From: Bryobacter sp.
GTDB lineage: Bacteria; Acidobacteriota; Terriglobia; Bryobacterales; Bryobacteraceae
Direction: 5' to 3'
Assembly: GCA_022843625.1 (NCBI GenBank)
Contig: JALHNH010000011.1
Location: 62,001-126,000, forward strand
Length of the DNA: 64,000 nt
In this document: in pieces, positions 54,621 to 63,533 of the stretch
Position numbering within the stretch: position 1 is the stretch's first letter
Layout of the letters: every line of letters begins with the position of its first letter
Notes under the pieces: generated by a model
Database searches by the model: none
The model's input: only the letters and a program-made list of their open reading frames with translations
Told to the model about the DNA's origin: nothing
Program-made: the position numbers and the translations under genes

Positions 54621-55573
54621 TGCGATTTATTACTTCCTTTCTGTTTTTCTTCGCCACTGTGGCCACAGCAGCTGACATCCGCATCGGCATTATTGGTACC
54701 GATACCTCCCATGTAGTTGCGTTCAGCAAGATCCTGAACAACCCTAATCATCCCGATTTCATTCCCGGTGCCCGAATCGTTGCAGCCTTTAAGGGCGGGA
54801 GTAAAGACATAGAATCCAGCATCTCGCGTGTCGACAAGTACGCAGAAGAACTCGCTCGCGACTGGAAAGTCGAGATAGTTCCTGATATCGCCACGCTACT
54901 GACAAAAGTCGACGCAGTTTTGCTTGAAAGTGTAGATGGGCGACCCCACCTGGAGCAGGCCAGGCCAGTCATCGCCGCAGGAAAACCCCTCTTCATCGAC
55001 AAGCCCCTCTCGGCTACTCTTGAAGATGCCGTTGAAATCGCAAAGCTAGCCAAGGCCAAAGGAGTTCAATGGTTTTCCTCGTCCAGCCTTCGTTGGGCAA
55101 AAAGCCTTGCTCCGCTTGCGCAACCCGGCCTCAAGGGAGCCGTTGTCTGGGGACCCGGGCCACTTGAGGAGCATCACTACCTCGAACTCGGCTGGTACGC
55201 CATCCACGCCTCAGAAATGCTATTCACGCTAATGGGCAAGGGATGCGAAACCGTCACCCGCACATATTCCCCCGACCAGGACGAGATCACTTGCCGATGG
55301 TCGGATGGGCGAATCGGAACGGTTCGCGCCCTTCGCCCATATTCAGATTTCGGCGCAGTCGTGTTCACCAAGGACAACAAGATTATCCAGACTCCTACAA
55401 AGTTTGAATATTCCTATGTACCTCTCGTGAAGGAGTTCGTAAGCTTCTTCCAGACGGGAAAGGCACCGATCGACCCCGCTGAGACGATCGAGATTTTCGC
55501 CTTCCTCGATGCAGCTCAAAAAAGCCGCGAACAAGGCGGAAAGCCCGTCAAGCTACGCAAACTTGGGCGGTAG
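54611..55573 (+). CDS. exported Gfo/Idh/MocA-type oxidoreductase
   Basis: A 320-residue protein with an N-terminal signal peptide (MRFITSFLFFFATVATA). The nucleotide-binding turn reads IRIGIIGTDTSHVVAF, without the usual GxGxxG, and LFIDKPLSATLEDA holds the EKP-like motif. Secreted oxidoreductases of this family are frequent in Acidobacteriota and their cofactor use outside the cytoplasm is unclear. An ATG at 54620 is also in frame. Confidence 0.82.
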   Translation: MPAMRFITSFLFFFATVATAADIRIGIIGTDTSHVVAFSKILNNPNHPDFIPGARIVAAFKGGSKDIESSISRVDKYAEELARDWKVEIVPDIATLLTKVDAVLLESVDGRPHLEQARPVIAAGKPLFIDKPLSATLEDAVEIAKLAKAKGVQWFSSSSLRWAKSLAPLAQPGLKGAVVWGPGPLEEHHYLELGWYAIHASEMLFTLMGKGCETVTRTYSPDQDEITCRWSDGRIGTVRALRPYSDFGAVVFTKDNKIIQTPTKFEYSYVPLVKEFVSFFQTGKAPIDPAETIEIFAFLDAAQKSREQGGKPVKLRKLGR

Positions 55574-55574
55574 C

Positions 55575-57023
55575 CTAAGCTACCCCTCCAGCCTGCTCAA
55601 ATGCATGGGCCAGGCGAAACATCGTACTCTCCCGGAAATGTCCGCTGAAGATCTGCATCCCTACAGGTAGTCCCTCTTTGGTCTTTCCGCAGGGCACGCT
55701 CATGCAAGGTATACCTGCCAGGTCGCCCGTAATTGTGTAAATGTCGGACAAGTACATCTGCATTGGATCCGCCATCTTTTCTCCGATTCTGAATGCCGGG
55801 AAGGGACTCACAGGAGCGACGAGGGCATCAACATCCTTGAGAGCTTCAGAAAAGTCACCGGCAATCAGCGTGCGAACCTTTTGCGCTTTCAAATAGAAAG
55901 CATCGTAGTAGCCATGGCTCAGCACATATGTTCCCAGCATGATGCGCCGCTTGCATTCCATTCCGAAGAATTCACCGCGAGTCTTGGCATACATATCGGT
56001 CAGCGTCGCGGCTTCGGCGCGTGCCGTGTACCGAACACCGTCGTACCTTGCAAGATTCGAGCTGGCCTCAGCAGTACAAATAATGTAGTAGCAGCTAATG
56101 GCATAAGGAGTGTGAGGCAAGCTCACTTCTTTGATCTCGCAGCCAAGCTTGCGCAAAACATCTAATCCAGTGTGGATCTTGTCCCCAGTTTCCGCTTCGA
56201 GCCCTTCAAAGTACTCTTTAGGGATTCCGATCTTCATCCCCGCCACAGGCTTCCGCATCTCGGTTTGATAATCATCGACGGGAGCAAAAGCACTTGTGGC
56301 GTCCAACTCGTCGCGCCCGGCAATAGCTTCCAACACAAGCGCTGCATCTGAGACATTTCGAGCAAACGGTCCCACGTGATCGAGGCTACTGGCGAAAGCG
56401 ACCAAACCATAGCGGCTCACGCGGCCATAGGTGGGCGTTACGCCAACGACTCCGCAGAATGATGCAGGCTGACGGATAGAACCACCAGTGTCAGAACCCA
56501 ACGAGGCAACTGCCGTACCTTGTGCCACCACAGCGGCAGAACCACCACTGGAACCACCAGGAACTCGGTCAAGCGCGGCGGGGTTTCTAACAGCGCCAAA
56601 TGCCGAATTTTCATTCGAAGAGCCCATGGCGAACTCATCGCAATTGGCCTTCCCGATAATGAGCGCCCCGGCAGTCTTCAGGCGATCTACCGCGGTGGCA
56701 TCGTAGGCCGGAACATACTTTTCAAGCAACTTTGAAGCACAGGTGGTTCTAACGCCCTTGGTCGAAAGGACGTCTTTAACGGCAATGGGTACTCCGCCCA
56801 GAAGGCCGGGGTCTTCGCCCCTCGCGATCTTTGCGTCTACCAGGACCGCCGATGCCTCGGCTAATTCGGGGCTGAAGGTAAGGTATCCATTCGTCTTTGA
56901 GTTTTCGGCTTCTGCAAATCGAACGGCTTCCCGGGCCAGTTCCAGGGCACTGAATTTCTTCGTCCGCAGGCCATCTTTGACCTGCGCAATTGACATGCTG
57001 CCAAGATTATCCATGCTTTGCAT
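55575..57023 (-). CDS. gatA: glutamyl/aspartyl-tRNA(Gln/Asn) amidotransferase subunit A
   Basis: A 482-residue amidase subunit that liberates ammonia from glutamine for tRNA amidation. Triad: Lys in AVKDVLST, Ser in GGSSGGSAA, and Ser in GSDTGGSIRQPASF. Characteristic GatA ends: SDIYTITGDLAGIPCMSVPCG. Runs 5 bases after gatC. GatB is not in the window. Confidence 0.95.
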   Translation of the reverse strand: MQSMDNLGSMSIAQVKDGLRTKKFSALELAREAVRFAEAENSKTNGYLTFSPELAEASAVLVDAKIARGEDPGLLGGVPIAVKDVLSTKGVRTTCASKLLEKYVPAYDATAVDRLKTAGALIIGKANCDEFAMGSSNENSAFGAVRNPAALDRVPGGSSGGSAAVVAQGTAVASLGSDTGGSIRQPASFCGVVGVTPTYGRVSRYGLVAFASSLDHVGPFARNVSDAALVLEAIAGRDELDATSAFAPVDDYQTEMRKPVAGMKIGIPKEYFEGLEAETGDKIHTGLDVLRKLGCEIKEVSLPHTPYAISCYYIICTAEASSNLARYDGVRYTARAEAATLTDMYAKTRGEFFGMECKRRIMLGTYVLSHGYYDAFYLKAQKVRTLIAGDFSEALKDVDALVAPVSPFPAFRIGEKMADPMQMYLSDIYTITGDLAGIPCMSVPCGKTKEGLPVGMQIFSGHFRESTMFRLAHAFEQAGGVA

Positions 57024-57028
57024 TCCTT

Positions 57029-57334
57029 TTAGCGCTCAATCACGCGAGGCACTTTAAAGTGCCCGGCCCCACTTAGCGACGAATTATGCAGCGCTTCTTC
57101 CGTACCCAACAGTGTGCGGTCTCGAACGGCATCTTCACGCAAAGAAGCCGTTGCTGGAGCTTCAAAAAGAACTTGTGCCATTGGCTGGACATTTGAAGTG
57201 TCGAGGGAAGAAAGCTGCTCCATGTGAGTCAACACTTCGGCCATGTCGTGCGCCATTCGTTCCACTTCTGCTTCGGTCAAATCCAGGTTTGCCAGCTTGG
57301 CTACTTTCCGGACGTCTTCTTTGCTAAATTGCAT
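57029..57334 (-). CDS. gatC: glutamyl/aspartyl-tRNA amidotransferase subunit C
   Basis: A 101-residue stabilising subunit of the amidotransferase. Typical N-terminus KEDVRKVAKLANLDLTEAE and later ASLREDAVRDRTLLG. Cotranscribed with gatA. Confidence 0.93.
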   Translation of the reverse strand: MQFSKEDVRKVAKLANLDLTEAEVERMAHDMAEVLTHMEQLSSLDTSNVQPMAQVLFEAPATASLREDAVRDRTLLGTEEALHNSSLSGAGHFKVPRVIER

Positions 57335-57362
57335 CTCTCAAGATCTTCTCATTGCTTGAGGT

Positions 57363-57776
57363 CTACTGGCCAGAGGCTCGCCGTTTCGACTTGAGGTACA
57401 TTCGCCTCAATCCTGGGTCGCCGATCCTTCCAGCCTCCACATCTTTGGGCTCCAAACGAAAGTCTTGCGCGCAATCTATCTTTGGCCTGATCTTCGGAAT
57501 CGCAATTCTGTACTCAATATGCCGCGCAACTACTTTCCCGAGGAGTCGCGCCAATTTGGCGAGGATTTGCTTTTCAAGCGTATGCATCTGGCTTTGCCAG
57601 ACCCGGTCATCTACTTCAACAACAATTCGATCCCGCACCAATTCGCAAAATCGGGCGTGAGCTTCGATTCGGTCTCCGACCGCAGCACGCCACGCCGCGC
57701 GGGCAAGTTCTTCATTGCCAACAACTTCGTTTTTTAGCTTCCCCAATAACCGCAAGGCCTTGTCCATTTGCTTCAA
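57363..57776 (-). CDS. DciA-like (DUF721) protein
   Basis: A 137-residue protein with the DUF721 pattern (RAAWRAAVGDRIEAHARFCEL, RIVVEVDDRVWQSQMHTLEKQI). Relatives (DciA) load the replicative helicase; the C-terminus here is basic (YLKSKRRASGQ). The gene lies 28 bases upstream of gatC and diverges from maf. Confidence 0.78.
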   Translation of the reverse strand: MKQMDKALRLLGKLKNEVVGNEELARAAWRAAVGDRIEAHARFCELVRDRIVVEVDDRVWQSQMHTLEKQILAKLARLLGKVVARHIEYRIAIPKIRPKIDCAQDFRLEPKDVEAGRIGDPGLRRMYLKSKRRASGQ

Positions 57777-57829
57777 CGAATTGGATTGTAGCAGGCATGC
57801 TCTCCCAGATGACCGCTAAAATTTAAAGT

Positions 57830-58429
57830 GTGGCAACCTCTCCATTCATCCCTGGCTTTAAACTGATTCTGGCAAGCCAATCCGCTCGCCGTGCAACCCT
57901 TTTGACTCAGGCTGGATTCCCGTTTGTCGTTCGCCCTTCTGAGATTCCAGAGTTTCGCGCACCCGATGAAACCGCATTTGAATATGTAAAGCGCCTCGCA
58001 ATCCAGAAGGCGTCGGCAATCGGTATTGCGCCAGATGAAGGGATTCTCGCTGCCGATACCACTGTTGTGCTGATGGATGGCAAAACAGAACTGATCCTCG
58101 AAAAACCTGCTGACTCGACAGAAGCAATCGCCATGATAGGGGCCCTCGCTGGACGCGTGCATTCTGTTTTGACCGGGATTTGTTTTCGTTGGCAAGACCA
58201 GCAATGGGTTCACGTTGAAGAGACCAAAGTCGAATTTTCGCCGCTTTCAGCAAAAGAAATCCTGGAATATGTAGCTTCAGGTGAGCCATTTGACAAGGCC
58301 GGTGGTTATGGGATTCAGGGCTTGGCGTCACGCTTTATTCCCAGAATCGAAGGCTGCTACTTTAATGTAGTAGGGCTGCCGGTACATCAAGTTCATCGAC
58401 TCTTCACCCTTGCAGGTGTCCTTGCCTAA
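57830..58429 (+). CDS. maf: Maf-family nucleotide pyrophosphatase
   Basis: A 199-residue Maf/YhdE-like protein from a GTG start. Motifs: LILASQSARRATLL, AADTTVVLMDGK and AGGYGIQGLASRFIPRIEG. Hydrolyses dTTP/UTP or modified nucleotides in relatives. Tail-to-tail overlap of 4 bases with the EVE-domain gene. Confidence 0.92.
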   Translation: MATSPFIPGFKLILASQSARRATLLTQAGFPFVVRPSEIPEFRAPDETAFEYVKRLAIQKASAIGIAPDEGILAADTTVVLMDGKTELILEKPADSTEAIAMIGALAGRVHSVLTGICFRWQDQQWVHVEETKVEFSPLSAKEILEYVASGEPFDKAGGYGIQGLASRFIPRIEGCYFNVVGLPVHQVHRLFTLAGVLA

Positions 58430-58836
58430 GGCTTGAACTCTTTAGCCCGCTTTTTAAGCCAACTCACAAATTCCTTCGGGGCCGCCATGGTCGAGAGCCT
58501 CGACTGTTTCACCAGGGCGAAATCTGCAAACAAACCGGAGTTCTTGATTTCCGTCAGCGTCACAGGTGTTTTTAGCTTCCCTGCAAATCGATAGGTAAAC
58601 ACGCTCATCTTGGGATCGTGAGCATCAACCCAAACTGCCCCCTCTACGTACCCCCAGCCAACTACGGCGGCTTGGCCCTGCGAGTGATAGCAAATTACAC
58701 AATCCCCATCCTGCATGGTTCTGATGGCCTGCTGTGCCTGGGCATTTTTGACTCCATCCCAAACGGTTTTCCCGTCACGTTCGAGGTCTTCGATCGAGTA
58801 GGTCAGTGGATCTGACTTTGCCAAATAAAATTTCAT
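58426..58836 (-). CDS. EVE domain protein
   Basis: About 136 residues from ATG 58836 (MKFYLAKSDP), which fits the EVE N-terminus; an ATG at 58848 would add four. Features WDGVKNAQAQQAIRTMQ, GDCVICYHSQGQAAVVGWG. EVE domains bind modified bases in RNA or DNA. Confidence 0.82.
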   Translation of the reverse strand: MKFYLAKSDPLTYSIEDLERDGKTVWDGVKNAQAQQAIRTMQDGDCVICYHSQGQAAVVGWGYVEGAVWVDAHDPKMSVFTYRFAGKLKTPVTLTEIKNSGLFADFALVKQSRLSTMAAPKEFVSWLKKRAKEFKP

Positions 58837-58964
58837 TCGCCTTCTCATCTCTTCCTATGGAACTGTCGATTCATGCTCTGGTTTCTCAGAATGACACCTG
58901 GGTACTACAGTTCTAGCTTTTTGATTAGTGTAAAATTAAAATTGATGAGATGAGGTATATGTCT

Positions 58965-58982
58965 TTCGAATATAACTTCGAA
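58965..58982. promoter_or_regulatory. inverted repeat TTCGAA-N6-TTCGAA upstream of exopolysaccharide operon
   Basis: Two TTCGAA palindromes separated by TATAAC, ending 27 bases before the GTG start of the Wza-like gene, in an A+T-rich leader (58915-58985). TATAAC could itself be a -10 box covered by the repeat. Role as an operator is inference. Confidence 0.35.
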
Positions 58983-59008
58983 GCTTCATCCACTGGAGGA
59001 AAAGAGAC

Positions 59009-59641
59009 GTGACCCGATTGAGCAAAATGGCCTCTCTGTGCTTTGCGGTGACAGCTTTTGGACTATTTGCGGAGCAAACGCCCCCACCCGGGCAGGAGCA
59101 GAAACCGCCCGTGACAGTAGAAGAAAAGCCCGAGATTACGGCTGCTTCACCTGGTGCGGCCGTCGATCCAAAGTCCTATCGCATCGGAGCTGAGGATGTA
59201 ATCTTGATTCGAGTCTGGAGAGAACCGGATCTTTCTGGCTTAGCTTCGGTCCGCCCAGACGGAAAGATCAATTTGTTGTTGATTGGCGAAATCGACGCAG
59301 CAGATACAACTCCAGTTGAACTTGAGGCCAGAATTGCAAAAGCGTACGAGAAGGTACTGAAAAATCCGATTGTCAGTCTTCAAGTTCAAAAGGTTGAGAG
59401 CAAGAGGTATCTTCTTTCTGGCGAAGTTAACAGAGCGGGAGCCTTTCCCCTGGTTAGACCGATGACAGTGCTCGAAGCTCTCACAATTGCGGGCGGTATT
59501 AGAGAATTCGGAAACGGCAAAAAAATTGTCATTATGCGCGGTAGCGAGCGATTGAAGTTCAATTTCAATGAAGTCATCAAGGGTAAGAAGCTGGAACAAA
59601 ACATTCTGCTCCAACCTGGTGATCACATCGTTGTTCCGTAG
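59009..59641 (+). CDS. Wza-like polysaccharide export protein
   Basis: A 210-residue exported protein (signal about residues 1-22), with GTG start and a GGAGG site about 10 bases before. A polysaccharide export domain (YRIGAEDVILIRVWREPDLSG) and an SLBB domain (YLLSGEVNRAGAFPL) are visible. It lacks the C-terminal outer-membrane helix of full Wza. First gene of the three-gene unit for exopolysaccharide export. Confidence 0.88.
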   Translation: MTRLSKMASLCFAVTAFGLFAEQTPPPGQEQKPPVTVEEKPEITAASPGAAVDPKSYRIGAEDVILIRVWREPDLSGLASVRPDGKINLLLIGEIDAADTTPVELEARIAKAYEKVLKNPIVSLQVQKVESKRYLLSGEVNRAGAFPLVRPMTVLEALTIAGGIREFGNGKKIVIMRGSERLKFNFNEVIKGKKLEQNILLQPGDHIVVP

Positions 59642-59670
59642 GACGATAAGAAAATTAGGAGTTTTTTTCA

Positions 59671-61338
59671 GTGCAACCTCTACAAGATCCACTTGCCATT
59701 CAGCATAGAGCGCTGGATGTAGAAGACTACATCGATGTCGTACGCCGTCATCGGTCCTTGATTCTTGCTCCTATGCTGGCTGGTCTGGTGATCAGCGTTG
59801 TGGTTGCTTTCCTTTGGCCGGATACCTATGTGTCTAGCGCCACAATCCGAGTTCTTCCGCCTCAGGTACCTGAAGGGTTGCTCTCAATGCCATTGACAGT
59901 CGACATGAGTCAGCGCGTCAATCAGATGACACAGAGCATTCTAAGCCGTGCCACCCTCACCAACATCATCACTACTCACTCACTGTATCCAAGAGAACGA
60001 AAGCGTCTCCCCATGGAAGACGTTATCGAGAGTATGCGCTCGAAAGCTGTTTCCGTGACACCATTCGGGGGCAGCGGCGAAAACAGGTCCAAAACTCTCG
60101 CTTTTTCAGTAGCCTTCAAATACGAAAACCGCGTCATTGCTCAAAAGGTTTGCCAGGACCTCGTCACTAAATTTATTGACGAAAACGTTCGAGAACGAGC
60201 TAGCTCCTCCTCGCAGATGAAAGACTTCGTTGAAGATCAGTGGCAGTCGCGAAAGCGCGATCTGGATGCAATCGAAGAGCAGATGTCCAAATTCAAATCT
60301 GCAAATGTTGGTCGAACCCCTGAGCAACAGGGCGCAACTTTCTCAGCTATTAACGGCATAGAGACCCGAATGACCAACATCAATGCTTCTTTGGGAAGGG
60401 TCAACCAGGACCGGTTGATCATCGAAAACCAGATCAGTATTCTAAAAGACCAGTTGAAGCAGATCACTACTCCGACTGTAGAGGTCATTCCTACAGCTTT
60501 GGTTCCCCGCAATGACCGCCTCGTCGCGCTCGAGCGTGAAATCGCCAACTTTGAAACTCGGCTCCAGAGTCTTCGTGAGCAATACCAGGAGTCCCATCCA
60601 GACATTAAGAGTTCTCTCGGCAATCTCCAAATATTGAAAAAAGAACGAGACCGCCTGCAGAAAACTCAGGATGAACTTGAGGCTGCGGCGAAGAAAACAG
60701 GTGGTTCAGTTTCTGGGTTGAGACCCGAAGCCGTTCGAGATGCACGAATCCTCGAAGCCCAGATTCAGCAGTTGACGGGCCGAATCGAAGTGTCCAAAAT
60801 GGAAGAGGCGTCTTACAAGAAGGCCCTGCAGGATGCTGATAGAGCTGCTCGCTCACTGCAAGGGACTTTGGCTACGATGCCTTCCAGCGAAAAAGAATAC
60901 GAACAGTTACGCCTCTCTTCAATGATGGCCCGTCGCGACTTTGAAGAAATCGACCGCATGCGCCAAAGGGCTAACGCGGCCGTGGAGCTTGAAAATCGAA
61001 AGCAAACCGAGAAGCTGGAAGTTCTAGATCAAGCATCGCTACCCCAAAATCCTACTGAGCCAAAACGCTGGATGATTATCCTTGGCGGTGCACTTGGTGG
61101 CTTGATCCTTGGAATCTGTTTCGCAGGCGCAAAAGAAATGAAAGATTCCACCCTAAAAAATCTTAAAGATGTCCGCGCCTACACCCAACTCACAATCCTC
61201 GGTTGCATCCCTTTGCTCGAAAATGACCTGGTAGTGCGCCGCCGCCGCAGATTGGCATGGCTTGCGTGGTCGACAGCAACTTTGGCCAGCATCGCAATTA
61301 TGACTGGCTCGGTTGTGTTCTATATGACAAGCAAATAA
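59671..61338 (+). CDS. Wzz/GNVR-type chain-length determinant protein
   Basis: A 555-residue inner-membrane protein from GTG. It has a cytoplasmic N-terminus, membrane helix (about 36-50), a long periplasmic coiled coil (residues 150-460), the Pro-rich region before a second helix (WMIILGGALGGLILGI), and an extra C-terminal helix near 533-552. It controls chain length and partners with the kinase encoded downstream. Confidence 0.88.
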   Translation: MQPLQDPLAIQHRALDVEDYIDVVRRHRSLILAPMLAGLVISVVVAFLWPDTYVSSATIRVLPPQVPEGLLSMPLTVDMSQRVNQMTQSILSRATLTNIITTHSLYPRERKRLPMEDVIESMRSKAVSVTPFGGSGENRSKTLAFSVAFKYENRVIAQKVCQDLVTKFIDENVRERASSSSQMKDFVEDQWQSRKRDLDAIEEQMSKFKSANVGRTPEQQGATFSAINGIETRMTNINASLGRVNQDRLIIENQISILKDQLKQITTPTVEVIPTALVPRNDRLVALEREIANFETRLQSLREQYQESHPDIKSSLGNLQILKKERDRLQKTQDELEAAAKKTGGSVSGLRPEAVRDARILEAQIQQLTGRIEVSKMEEASYKKALQDADRAARSLQGTLATMPSSEKEYEQLRLSSMMARRDFEEIDRMRQRANAAVELENRKQTEKLEVLDQASLPQNPTEPKRWMIILGGALGGLILGICFAGAKEMKDSTLKNLKDVRAYTQLTILGCIPLLENDLVVRRRRRLAWLAWSTATLASIAIMTGSVVFYMTSK

Positions 61339-61380
61339 AATGTGTCGATCATCAAATAGCCTTTTGGAAGGAACAACCTA

Positions 61381-62238
61381 ATGAGCCGAGTACATGATGC
61401 CTTAAGGCGATCCGGGGCTAGCCCAACTGATTTTCAGAGCCAGCCTAGAAATGTTGCACCGGTTTCTCGAACCGCCGACCCGCACCCTGCAACCATACAC
61501 CCCGACTTCGATAACCTCTTGGAGCGAATTCAGGAGATCCCTTTCAATCCTTCTCAGGACGCACATTTAATTGACGCTTCCCGTCCACATGAAGCGCCCA
61601 GTGAAGAGTTTCGCACCCTTCGAACCCGGCTCAATCACCTGCAGAGTCTTCAGCCTATCCATACCGTTGTGGTAACAAGCCCTTCGCCGGCAGAAGGCAA
61701 GTCGATGGCGGCGGTAAACCTTGCGCTCGCCGAGTCCCACCTGGCAGGCAACCATACACTACTGTGTGACTTCGACTTCCGTCGTCCGCTTGTCCACAAC
61801 CTTTTTCAAGTTGACCGCTCCCCTGGCATTACCGACTACCTTCTCGGAAAAGCGACCATTGAGCAAATAATCAAAAAGGTTGCCGGAACCAACCTTTGCA
61901 TTTTAACTGCTGGTGAAGCTGTCATCAACCCACTCGAATTGCTAAACCTCGACAAGGTAAGAGAACTCATAAAGAACCTCGAAAAGGTCTTCAACTGGGT
62001 CATTCTAGACACGCCTCCACTGCTCTTTGCAGCAGATGCAAATCTACTCTCAACAATGTCTGATGGCACCGTTCTAGTAGTCCGGTTAGGTGTAACAACT
62101 GTAGATTCCATCACCCGGGCCATACAGTCTCTGTGTGAAAACAATATTTTGGGTACGGTGGTCAACGGCGCACGGCGCGGCGAGCTTTACTCAAAGTACA
62201 CCTACTATCACACCTATTACTACTCGAAGCCAGACTAG
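61381..62238 (+). CDS. BY-kinase (CpsD/CapB-type) polysaccharide regulator
   Basis: A 285-residue bacterial tyrosine kinase. Walker A is SPSPAEGKSMAAVN, Walker A' is CDFDFRRPLVHN, Walker B is WVILDTPPLLF, and a Tyr-rich C-terminal tail (KYTYYHTYYYS) is the autophosphorylation cluster. It is a separate protein from the Wzz-like partner, the arrangement usual in Gram-positives. The transcript ends in the perfect hairpin at 62285-62310. Confidence 0.9.
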   Translation: MSRVHDALRRSGASPTDFQSQPRNVAPVSRTADPHPATIHPDFDNLLERIQEIPFNPSQDAHLIDASRPHEAPSEEFRTLRTRLNHLQSLQPIHTVVVTSPSPAEGKSMAAVNLALAESHLAGNHTLLCDFDFRRPLVHNLFQVDRSPGITDYLLGKATIEQIIKKVAGTNLCILTAGEAVINPLELLNLDKVRELIKNLEKVFNWVILDTPPLLFAADANLLSTMSDGTVLVVRLGVTTVDSITRAIQSLCENNILGTVVNGARRGELYSKYTYYHTYYYSKPD

Positions 62239-62241
62239 CGA

Positions 62242-63495
62242 TCAGTCTAAAAGACCAACGGCAAGAGCCGCATTTTTGCTACCAAAAGCGATGGTATTTA
62301 CCATCGCTTTTTTTATTTCAAGTTCCCTGCCAACGTTGGCGATATAGTCCAGGTCACATTCCTTTGCCGCTTCCTCCAGATTGATGGTGGGAGGGGCAAA
62401 GCGATCGCGCATCGCGAGTAAGGTTGTCGCCAGACTGGCGGCCCCACAAGCTCCTTGTGGGTGCCCGATCATACTCTTCACACTCGACCCGGGCAATCTC
62501 CTTGCGTAATCTCCAAAAGCCAACTTCACTGCAGTTGTCTCCACACGGTCATTCAAGTGCGTCGCCGTGCCGTGATAGTGCAAGTAGTCAAAATCCTCGG
62601 ACTTGAACTTGGCCTCCGTCATTGCCAATTCCATCGCCCGCGCAGGCTCGATACCAACCTCCTCTAACCTGACTCGATGGAAAGCTTCACAAGTCGCCCC
62701 ATACCCGGCAATTTCTCCATAAATGGTCGCCCCCCTCTGCCGAGCGCTGGCTTCACTTTCCATTAAAAAGAACCAGGCACCCTCGGCAAGAACAAAGCCA
62801 TCGCGGCTCGAGCTAAAGGGCTTTGAGGCACGTTCAGGAGCATTGTTAGAACCAGTGCTCATAATCCTCAGCAGTTGGAAGCCTCTTAGCGTTAACGGTG
62901 CAATGGGAGCATCCACACCGCCGCATATCGCCATTTCGGCGTCACCATGCTTTACTGCCCTAAAAGCATAACCGATTGCATCTGTCGAGCTGGTGCACCC
63001 GTTGCTGAACATGTGGCTCAAACCACGAAATCCGAACTGCATCGAGATTTCACTAGCCAAAGTGCCAAGCGTGCTCGAGGGGATCACGTAGACACTACAT
63101 TTCTTCTGCTGGCCACTGTAGTAGTAAGAGTATTGCCGCTCGGTAAATTCCTGATTCCCTCCACCACTCCCAACATACACACTCACTCGCCTGAGAGCTT
63201 CGAGGTCCATCGATTGCCAGTCTACTTTGGCGTCTTCCAGCGCCTCACCAGCCGCAGCAATTGCGTAAGGGGTGGCAAGTCCTGTCCCTTCAAGATCTCT
63301 TGCTGACATGTAGGCAAGCGGATCAAATCCAACGACTTCGCCAGCAATCTGGACGGGCTGTCCAGAACAATCGAATCTGGAAATCGGCTTGACTCCACTT
63401 TTACCTGCGCGAGTATTTCGCCAAAACTCTTCCCGGCCTAATCCATTGGGACTGACCACTCCAATCCCGGTGATGCATACGCGCCGTTTTGTCAT
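62242..63495 (-). CDS. beta-ketoacyl-ACP synthase (FabF-like)
   Basis: About 417 residues from ATG 63495 (MTKRRVCITGIGV), the family start; the frame is open to 63693, but the extra residues would lie over the divergent gene. Active Cys in SNGCTSSTDA, His in HYHGTATHLND, second His in MIGHPQGACGAAS. May belong to fatty-acid or polyketide-type synthesis. C-terminal codons overlap the opposite-strand terminator. Confidence 0.9.
   Translation of the reverse strand: MTKRRVCITGIGVVSPNGLGREEFWRNTRAGKSGVKPISRFDCSGQPVQIAGEVVGFDPLAYMSARDLEGTGLATPYAIAAAGEALEDAKVDWQSMDLEALRRVSVYVGSGGGNQEFTERQYSYYYSGQQKKCSVYVIPSSTLGTLASEISMQFGFRGLSHMFSNGCTSSTDAIGYAFRAVKHGDAEMAICGGVDAPIAPLTLRGFQLLRIMSTGSNNAPERASKPFSSSRDGFVLAEGAWFFLMESEASARQRGATIYGEIAGYGATCEAFHRVRLEEVGIEPARAMELAMTEAKFKSEDFDYLHYHGTATHLNDRVETTAVKLAFGDYARRLPGSSVKSMIGHPQGACGAASLATTLLAMRDRFAPPTINLEEAAKECDLDYIANVGRELEIKKAMVNTIAFGSKNAALAVGLLD
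62285..62314 (+). terminator. intrinsic terminator of the exopolysaccharide operon
   Basis: AAAGCGATGGTA and TACCATCGCTTT form a perfect 12-base stem with a 2-base spacer (the closing T-A pairs leave a larger loop), followed by TTTT. It begins 46 bases beyond the BY-kinase stop and lies inside the 3' coding end of the convergent ketosynthase. Confidence 0.75.
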
Positions 63496-63533
63496 GATTG
63501 TTAAGAACTCCAATGCTACCATTAGGTTGCGGC

